A stretch of DNA of 19,355 nucleotides from Clostridia bacterium (GTDB lineage Bacteria; Bacillota_A; Clostridia; Oscillospirales; CAG-272), in the NCBI GenBank assembly GCA_017462445.1, contig JAFTRB010000097.1, positions 1 to 19,355 of the forward strand, in the 5' to 3' direction. The translations under genes and the position numbers were made by a program. The stretch's first letter is position 1, and each line of letters opens with the position of its first letter. The notes under the pieces were generated by a model, which saw only the letters and a list, made by a program, of their open reading frames with translations, was not told the origin of the DNA and ran no database searches. Shown piece after piece: positions 14,208 through 19,355 of this stretch.

Positions 14208-15125
14208 TTACTTCCTCCGACAGAGCAGGGCAACCCAATCGTTCTCTCTTTCAATATTCATAACCGAGTAGCCCTCACGATTGACGCAGGCAATGACCTC
14301 ATCGGCACGGGAGTCGATAATTCCCGAGAGGATAAGGGGGGCATCGGCGGTCAGATAATCCTTGATATCCGGCATCATACGAATGATGATATCGGCAACA
14401 ATGTTGGCGACGCAGAAGTCATATTTTCCTCCCGAGAGGTCGACGCCGTGGAGCAGGTCGGACACGCCGACAGTAATGTTGTCACAGCCGTCTGCTATGG
14501 CGTTTTCGCGCGCTACCTTGACGGCTACGGGGTCGATGTCATAGGCGTTACAGGATTTTGCCCCGAGCTTGGAGGCGCAAATGGAGAGTATTCCCGAGCC
14601 TGTTCCTACATCAAGAACCCTTTCGCCGCCCTTGATAAGTCCCTGCATAATACGCATAACAAGGCGAGTTGTCTCGTGTGTGCCGGTGCCGAATGCCATT
14701 CCCGGGTCCATACGGATGATAACCTCGCCATCCTTGGGAGTGTACTCCTCCCAGGCGGGGACGATCGTTACTTTGCCGAGAGGGATAGGCTTGTAATACT
14801 GCTTCCAGCTCTGGGACCAGTCGTCCTCGTTCATTCCCTCGCACTCGATCGTCGCCTCAATTCCAAGGGCGGATAGGCGTGTTTCGATATATTCACGGTA
14901 CTCGGCAAGGCTCTTTTCCTCGGGAACGAAGAGAGAAACCTTAACGGTGCTTTTGTCTGCCTCCAGAATGCTCTCGTCGACCAGCTCGCCGTACATACCG
15001 TTAAGGCTGAAGTCGCTATAATCCTCAATCATAAGTCCGTTGTCCAGCATGCTCATTACCGCAACGATATCGTCAAGCTTCTCGGTTTTGCCTGTCACGG
15101 TCAGCTTTGTCCATAGTCCGCTCAT
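14208..15125 (-). CDS. prmA: Ribosomal protein L11 methyltransferase
   Basis: Trimethylates ribosomal protein L11 using S-adenosylmethionine. The protein has 305 residues, normal for the family. An N-terminal substrate-recognition domain (about 1-110) is followed by the linker motif DPGMAFGTGTHETT (140-153). The class I methyltransferase fold has motif I VLDVGTGSG (170-178), the acidic end of strand 2 in YDIDP and the ANIVADII motif (240-247). The ATG overlaps the ribF stop by 4 nt (ATGA), with AAGGAG 8 nt upstream inside ribF. It is the middle gene of ribF-prmA-rsmE. Confidence 0.96.
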   Translation of the reverse strand: MSGLWTKLTVTGKTEKLDDIVAVMSMLDNGLMIEDYSDFSLNGMYGELVDESILEADKSTVKVSLFVPEEKSLAEYREYIETRLSALGIEATIECEGMNEDDWSQSWKQYYKPIPLGKVTIVPAWEEYTPKDGEVIIRMDPGMAFGTGTHETTRLVMRIMQGLIKGGERVLDVGTGSGILSICASKLGAKSCNAYDIDPVAVKVARENAIADGCDNITVGVSDLLHGVDLSGGKYDFCVANIVADIIIRMMPDIKDYLTADAPLILSGIIDSRADEVIACVNREGYSVMNIERENDWVALLCRRK

Positions 15126-16087
15126 TTCATTTTCTCCTTATGAGTTATCATTTCAATGTATTTTTTCTTGTCGATCTCCGCGGCTCTTTGGGCGTCACGG
15201 TCTATTTGTGCCTTAAGCTCCTCGCCCGAGGGGAAGACTCTCTCCGCCCTCAGATAGGAAATGAAATAGGTGACGAGCCTCTTGCCATAAAGATCTCCCT
15301 CAAAGTCCAGCAGCATCGTCTCCGCATGGATAGCTCTTTCGCCAAAGGTGGGGCAAATTCCGACATTGCATAGCCCCGTGTAGAGATTTTCTCCGATTGG
15401 TACTACAACAATGTAAACTCCTGTTTGCAAAGGGCAGCCCTCGGGAAGCTCGTTGTTTATGGTAGGGAAGCCGAATTTATGCCCAAGACCGAGTCCTCTT
15501 TCAACCTCCCCCTCTATGAAGTAGGGGAGCCCCAGCATTCTCGATGCCCTCTCGGTGTCGCCCTGCGCAAGTGCGGCTCTTATCTCGGTGGAGGACAGTG
15601 TCAAGCCGTCATATCTCTGCTCGTCAAGGATAAACGCCTCGCGCCCAAGCGCCTGAAGGGTGGCCTTCAGCATTTCGGCATTCCCCACAGCCCCCCTGCC
15701 AAAGCGGAAGTTGTAGCCGGAGAGCGCAACCTGACAGTTAAAGGCTTTGGTGAGAACCTCCTCAATGAAGTCGGTCGCGGAAAGCTTCTTGATTGAAGAG
15801 AAGTCGCACACTATGGCAAAATCCACACCAAGCTCGGATATAAGCGCAAGCTTTTGCTTTGTTGAATAGATACGAGGCGAGGCAGCCTTTAACCCGTCCT
15901 CGGTAGAAAAGGTGAAAACTCCCGAAAGAAGTCCCCTTTCCTTCGCCATTCTGACAGCTTCACAAATCAGCCTGCGGTGGCCGATGTGTACCCCATCGAA
16001 AAGCCCGAGCGCAATAGCTGTGCCGTGGCTTGCTATTTCATTGTAATCGCGCGTATCATCGCCATAGCGGTATTTGATAATCTCCAC
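15122..16087 (-). CDS. ribF: Bifunctional riboflavin kinase/FAD synthetase
   Basis: Makes FMN from riboflavin and then FAD from FMN in the cytoplasm. The 321-residue length is normal. The N-terminal adenylyltransferase domain has GLFDGVHIGH (28-37), GYNFRFG (124-130) and SSTEIR (165-170). The C-terminal kinase domain has GFPTIN (206-211), NVGICPTF (241-248) and the likely catalytic E256 in the segment before LLDFEGDLYGK. The start is GTG at 16087, set by GAAGGAGG 5 nt upstream; no in-frame ATG is well placed. The leader is only about 17 nt, so there is no FMN riboswitch. It is the first gene of a coupled operon with prmA and rsmE, a less usual partner set than truB or rpsO. Confidence 0.96.
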   Translation of the reverse strand: MEIIKYRYGDDTRDYNEIASHGTAIALGLFDGVHIGHRRLICEAVRMAKERGLLSGVFTFSTEDGLKAASPRIYSTKQKLALISELGVDFAIVCDFSSIKKLSATDFIEEVLTKAFNCQVALSGYNFRFGRGAVGNAEMLKATLQALGREAFILDEQRYDGLTLSSTEIRAALAQGDTERASRMLGLPYFIEGEVERGLGLGHKFGFPTINNELPEGCPLQTGVYIVVVPIGENLYTGLCNVGICPTFGERAIHAETMLLDFEGDLYGKRLVTYFISYLRAERVFPSGEELKAQIDRDAQRAAEIDKKKYIEMITHKEKMK

Positions 16088-16110
16088 GGCAGCCTCCTTC
16101 TTTTTTTACT

Positions 16111-16139
16111 ATTATAGCATAGTAGGGGAGAAATAGCAA
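16111..16139 (-). promoter_or_regulatory. Promoter of ribF-prmA-rsmE
   Basis: On the minus strand: -35 TTGCTA (16134-16139), 17-bp spacer, perfect -10 TATAAT (16111-16116) preceded by an extended TG element. Confidence 0.82.
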
Positions 16140-16153
16140 TAAGAATTTTTAGT

Positions 16154-16232
16154 GTTCAGTGGTTAGTGGTTAGTGGTTAGTGGTTAGTGGTCAGTGGTTA
16201 GTGGTTAGTGGGCAGTAGGCAGTAGGTAGTGA
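16154..16232. repeat. Tandem heptanucleotide repeat (TTAGTGG)n
   Basis: About eleven 7-bp units of TTAGTGG and variants (TCAGTGG, GCAGTAG) in tandem, degenerating toward the right end. The array starts 15 bp upstream of the ribF -35 and opens a gene-free stretch of about 775 bases. Confidence 0.93.
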
Positions 16233-16257
16233 GCTGTGGGCTGGGCTTGCAATCTAT

Positions 16258-16302
16258 GGCTCCCTCCGGGAGGGAGCTCCCGACGGAGTCGGGTGAAGGA
16301 GA
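16258..16302. repeat. Double-hairpin interspersed repeat, copy A
   Basis: A near-perfect palindrome GCTCCCTCC-G-GGAGGGAGC (16259-16277) is followed by the hairpin CCCGAC-GGA-GTCGGG (16279-16293) and the tail TGAAGGAG. An inverted relative lies at 16686-16731. The 16303-16360 stretch between this copy and the next element holds nothing I recognise. Confidence 0.75.
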
Positions 16303-16360
16303 GGGCGAACAGTTGGGGAATTGTTTAGCCATAGTGAGCGCCTTGGAGCAGGACATTTTT

Positions 16361-16524
16361 GTCATCCTGAGCGTAGTCGAAGGATCTCTTTCTTTTGTAG
16401 CGACAAGTAACAAAAGGATAGGTTGGCTATAATCCTTACTAGATCCCTTCGTCACTTCGTTCCTCGGCTTTGCTCCGCCTGCGCTACGCAAAGCTTCGAC
16501 TCGCATTCGCTCGCTCAGGATGAC
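16361..16524. mobile_element. MITE/REP-like interspersed element, complete copy
   Basis: A 164-bp element with 13-bp perfect terminal inverted repeats (GTCATCCTGAGCG at 16361-16373 and CGCTCAGGATGAC at 16512-16524). The inner sequence has further complementary parts (GAAGGATCT with AGATCC-CTTC; GTCGAAG with CTTCGAC), so it could fold into a long hairpin. It encodes no protein. A second copy at 19202-19355 matches over 154 bases without gaps; I count 10 mismatches by eye. No target-site duplication is obvious. Confidence 0.78.
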
Positions 16525-16685
16525 ACGGATAGGGCTTGCTCTGTGGGTGCAAGGCTTTGGTTGACACCTCATACCAAGATAGACGCGCAAGCGGATATCT
16601 TTACTTTCATCTCACTGGAGAAGGCTTAAGTGTGGCTTGCCTTCGTTTGGCTGGGCTTACAGAGAGGGTACACGGCTTTTCGCTG

Positions 16686-16731
16686 GCTCCTTCCACCACT
16701 TCGTGGTCCCCCTCCCTCCCGGAGGGAGGCA
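16686..16731. repeat. Double-hairpin interspersed repeat, copy B (inverted)
   Basis: Reverse-complement relative of the 16258 repeat: hairpin ACCAC-TTC-GTGGT (16695-16707), then CTCCCTCC-C-GGAGGGAG, with the CTCCTTC edge on the other side. The second stem has a different sequence from copy A but keeps its pairing. The 16525-16685 stretch before it holds nothing I recognise. Confidence 0.7.
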
Positions 16732-16800
16732 TTGCGGTGCGGCTTCCCTTTGTGGGAGGTGATACTTGCTATCTTTGTTATTCTTCTTTCTTTTCCAACA

Positions 16801-16829
16801 AAAAACGCACCGAGGCTCGGTGCGTTTTT
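16801..16829 (-). terminator. Terminator of the BspA-like gene
   Basis: A 13-bp perfect stem (AAAAACGCACCGA at 16801-16813, TCGGTGCGTTTTT at 16817-16829) with a GGC loop and T-runs on both strands. It lies about 87 nt past the lipoprotein stop codon. Confidence 0.9.
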
Positions 16830-16915
16830 GTCATATCGTTGCGTGCCAGGGGGATAGGCTTTGCATTTTAGGCCTGTTCCTTGATGAATGGCATAGAGGC
16901 TTACCGGAGCGTCGT

Positions 16916-18958
16916 CTACTCGCTGACCTCTCTATGCAGATAGTAGTAGCAATAGGCTGTGGTGAGGAAGCGGGCGGCTATCGTGTTGTCACAGATCTGC
17001 TCCTCGGGGAGGTCCTGCCTGTCGGTTCCATCCTTAACAGTGGAGCACCACCAGCCCTCTGTGCTTCCAAAGCTTGCCGAGGCGAGGGCGTCGCAGCCCT
17101 TAAAGGCAGATTTGCCGATATAGGTAACACCTGTACCAAGCTCCAGGCTTTCAAGGCTCTCGCAGTCTGCGAAGGCTTCGCTTTCAATGGTGGCAACGCT
17201 TTCGGGGATAGTCAGGCTTTTAAGGCTCTTACAGCCTGCGAAGGCTTTGCCTCCAATGCTGGTAACGCTATTGGGAATAGTTAAGCTTTCAAGGCTCTCA
17301 CAGCCTGAGAAGGCATAGCTACCGATGGTGGTTATCCCTTCTCCAAGGCTAATCTCTACAAGAGAGGAGCAATTCGGAAATGCCCCAGCGGGAATAACGG
17401 TCAGACTACCGGGTAAGGCAATTCTTTCAAGCGAGGTACAATAAGCAAATGCAGATTCCTCCATAACGGTTAAGCCATTGCCGATGGTGATGCTTTTTAG
17501 TCCGCTGCTTCTTTCGAAGGCGTGCCAGCTTATTGTGGTGACGCTGTCGGGAATTATGATGCTTTCCAGCGAAGCACAATTAGAAAATGTCAATTCGTAA
17601 ATTGCGCTGATGCTTCCCAGCGAAACGGAGGTGAGAGAGGAGCATTCTCTGAATGCCTGATTCCCTATCTCGGTAACACTATTTGGAACCACAACCTCCG
17701 TGAGGGCGGAGCAGAGACCAAAGGCGTATGCGCCGATTGCTTGAAGTCCCTCGGGAAGAACGACCCGAGAAACAGTATCGTTGTAGGCGAAGGCACCGGG
17801 CGCAATCTTCAGCGTTCCTGCCGGAACGACAAAATCGGTATGTCGGCTTCCACCGAGGAAATACATAAGGGTAGCTTCGTCCTTTGAATATAGGCACACG
17901 CCCTTTGCAGAGTAGGTGGGATTATCCTTTGACACCTCCAGCCTGCTTAAGCTGATGTTATTAAAAGTGTTATATTCTATATCCGTAAGGGTGGACGGAA
18001 TGGAGAGGGAAGCTAGAGCTGTGCATTCGGCAAATACCGAGTTGTCAAGAGAGGTAATTCCCTCGGGAAGATCGATTTCTAAAAGAGAGCTACAGGAGTA
18101 GAAGCACCCCTCGCCGATAGAGCGAAGGCTGTCGGGGAGAGTAATTGCTTTTAGCCCGGAGCAGCTGGTGAAGGCATTTTTCTCCAGCTCTACAAGCCCC
18201 TCGGGAAGAGTGACTGTCTCAAGTCCCTTAACACCGTAAAAGGCTTGGCTTCCTATCCTGGTGACGCCATCGGGAACGGCGAAGGAGGACGCCTTGCCGC
18301 CTGGGTATATCAAAAGGGTTTTTCCTGCCTTATCGTAAACAACACCGTCAAGAGAGTGGTATGTGGTGTTGATGGGGGATATATTGATTTTTTCAAGCTT
18401 CTCGCAACCCGAAAAGGCGCCGGATGACAGCTCCTTTACCGTGGAGGGCAGGTTGATTTGCGTAAGAGCGAGGCTTTTATAAAAGGCATGATAGCCAATC
18501 TTTTCCACCCCCTCGCTGAGGGTGACAAGGGTGAGCTTTTCGCAATTTTGAAAGGCATAGTCCTCTATAACCTTGACGCTGCCGGGTATGTAAACCGACT
18601 CAAGCATATACCTGCTCCAGCGAATGCAACCGCCGAGGTTGTCGGAGGGATAGCTGTTGAAGGCTTTCTCACCTATGGCGGTTACGGGCAGTCCCAGGTG
18701 GGTTTCGGGAATGGCTATTGCCTTTGCCTCGGAGTCCAAAAGACCGCTGACGGTGTAGGATGCCTCATCCTCGTTAAGCGTGAACTTGAGAATGCTCTCG
18801 TCGGGGGCGCGCGGAGCCGCCTTGGCGCACTCGTCGCAGATGCCGTTTTCGTCTGTGTCGATGTGGGTGTGCTGAGTGTCCGCTCCACAGGATGAAAATA
18901 CAATGATGACAAGAGAGAGCAGAAGCAAAAGGGCGAGATAAGTCAGTCTTTTTTTCAT
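16916..18958 (-). CDS. BspA-like leucine-rich-repeat surface lipoprotein
   Basis: A 680-residue exported protein. The signal peptide (1-23) ends in a lipobox-like FSS-C24, so the mature protein is probably lipid-anchored. A short His/Cys motif follows (HTHIDTDENGICDEC, about 30-46), often seen in clostridial secreted proteins. From about residue 55 onward there are about 20 leucine-rich repeats of the LRR_5 (BspA/TpLRR) type, each about 23 residues and centred on xAFxxCxSL. They are broken twice by the usual GVVYDKAGKTLLIYPGG-type insert. The C-terminal 55 residues hold no anchor motif. Family members mediate adhesion to host proteins or other bacteria; the target here is unknown. AAGGAGG is 5 nt before the ATG. 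The gene is monocistronic. Confidence 0.95.
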   Translation of the reverse strand: MKKRLTYLALLLLLSLVIIVFSSCGADTQHTHIDTDENGICDECAKAAPRAPDESILKFTLNEDEASYTVSGLLDSEAKAIAIPETHLGLPVTAIGEKAFNSYPSDNLGGCIRWSRYMLESVYIPGSVKVIEDYAFQNCEKLTLVTLSEGVEKIGYHAFYKSLALTQINLPSTVKELSSGAFSGCEKLEKINISPINTTYHSLDGVVYDKAGKTLLIYPGGKASSFAVPDGVTRIGSQAFYGVKGLETVTLPEGLVELEKNAFTSCSGLKAITLPDSLRSIGEGCFYSCSSLLEIDLPEGITSLDNSVFAECTALASLSIPSTLTDIEYNTFNNISLSRLEVSKDNPTYSAKGVCLYSKDEATLMYFLGGSRHTDFVVPAGTLKIAPGAFAYNDTVSRVVLPEGLQAIGAYAFGLCSALTEVVVPNSVTEIGNQAFRECSSLTSVSLGSISAIYELTFSNCASLESIIIPDSVTTISWHAFERSSGLKSITIGNGLTVMEESAFAYCTSLERIALPGSLTVIPAGAFPNCSSLVEISLGEGITTIGSYAFSGCESLESLTIPNSVTSIGGKAFAGCKSLKSLTIPESVATIESEAFADCESLESLELGTGVTYIGKSAFKGCDALASASFGSTEGWWCSTVKDGTDRQDLPEEQICDNTIAARFLTTAYCYYYLHREVSE

Positions 18959-18999
18959 ATTTTCCTCCTTGTTTTCGCTGTGTTGTTTTTTCTACTATA

Positions 19000-19028
19000 A
19001 TTATACCATAATTCGGATATAGTGTCAA
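19000..19028 (-). promoter_or_regulatory. Consensus promoter of the BspA-like gene
   Basis: On the minus strand: perfect -35 TTGACA (19023-19028), 17-bp spacer, perfect -10 TATAAT (19000-19005) with an extended TG one base upstream. This predicts strong constitutive transcription unless a repressor acts. Confidence 0.9.
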
Positions 19029-19072
19029 TAGCGCTGATTGTATTTGTAGTGGATAAGAGAGGGGTTGGAAGG

Positions 19073-19137
19073 GTGAAGTTTGCTTCGCAAGTGAAGTTTT
19101 GCCCCTCGGCAAAGTGAAGTTTCTATCGAAGTGAAGT
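19073..19137. repeat. GTGAAGT array with small hairpins
   Basis: Four copies of GTGAAGT (starts 19073, 19091, 19114, 19131) are separated by short self-complementary spacers such as TTGC-TTC-GCAA and TTGCC-CCTC-GGCAA. A further near-palindrome AAGTTTGC/GCAAACTT follows at 19171-19188. It is not coding. Confidence 0.8.
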
Positions 19138-19201
19138 GGGTTGTTATAGGAACGCCCCGACCTGTCACCAAAGTTTGCACGCAAACTTGAGTCGGAACGG
19201 A

Positions 19202-19355
19202 GCGGAGTCGAAGGATCTCTTCCTTCGGTAGCGAAAAGTAACAAAAGGATAGGTTAGCTATAACCCATACCAGATCCCTTCGTCACTTCGTTTCTCGGCT
19301 TTGCTCCGCCTGCGCTACGCAAAGCTTCGACTCGCATTCGCTCGCTCAGGATGAC
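19202..19355. mobile_element. MITE/REP-like interspersed element, second copy
   Basis: Same element and orientation as 16361-16524. The left terminal repeat is replaced by unrelated sequence, so this copy is left-truncated or diverged. The right end CGCTCAGGATGAC is intact and coincides with the last base of the window. The final 60 or so bases are identical to the first copy. Confidence 0.8.

Noticed and set aside
14207..14254. Upstream start for rsmE at 14254
   Set aside because: It would overlap prmA by 47 nt and add 16 residues not typical of RsmE; the ATG at 14206 has a well-placed GGAGG.
16088..16110. FMN riboswitch upstream of ribF
   Set aside because: The predicted leader is only about 17 nt, far too short for an aptamer.
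16198..16590. 130-codon open frame on the minus strand
   Set aside because: It is built from interspersed repeats (heptamer array, double hairpin, terminal-repeat element) and has no ribosome binding site.

Overview
This window looks like chromosomal DNA from an uncultured, probably gut-associated member of the Bacillota (class Clostridia). The evidence is strong GGAGG-type ribosome binding sites, sigma-A promoters with TTGACA/TATAAT-like boxes and 17-bp spacers, the clostridial gene pairs greA-lysS and prmA-rsmE, a CdaR/PucR-family regulator, a BspA-like leucine-rich-repeat lipoprotein, and palindromic interspersed repeats. No species can be assigned. Thirteen of the fourteen genes lie on the minus strand, so the text below runs right to left for that strand. 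I see no tRNA, rRNA, CRISPR array or integrase.

Layout. (1) 1-1735: a two-gene operon of an XRE regulator with a large helical C-terminal region and an unrecognised 137-residue protein, ending at a terminator. (2) 1774-3274: a solitary, AT-richer AAA ATPase of the AAA_14/DUF4143 type with its own promoter and an upstream palindrome. (3) 3432-5395: a MacB/LolD-type ABC ATPase and an FtsX-like permease that appears to lack its last helix. (4) 5426-8981: housekeeping run of an S41 processing protease, greA and lysS. (5) 9016-10334: a CdaR/PucR-like regulator with an unusually structured leader of about 165 nt. (6) 10600-13438: a small accessory module made of an acidic single-pass membrane protein, a proline-rich zinc-ribbon membrane protein and a divergent 68-residue XRE regulator. 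Paired operator-like repeats sit in the shared promoter region, and near-identical terminators lie at both ends of the module. (7) 13469-16139: the tightly coupled operon ribF-prmA-rsmE. (8) 16141-16915: no genes, but a stack of different repeats. (9) 16916-19028: the BspA-like lipoprotein with a near-ideal promoter. (10) 19029-19355: more repeats, with the window ending exactly at the terminal repeat of an interspersed element.

Most genes are ordinary core functions: translation and transcription fidelity (lysS, greA, rsmE, prmA), flavin cofactor synthesis (ribF) and envelope proteolysis (ctp). The points that merit a second look are the structured leader of the CdaR-like gene, the XRE/zinc-ribbon/acidic membrane protein module with its operator pair and duplicated terminator, and the interspersed repeat families. 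I do not see a clearly recognisable new defence or biosynthetic system.
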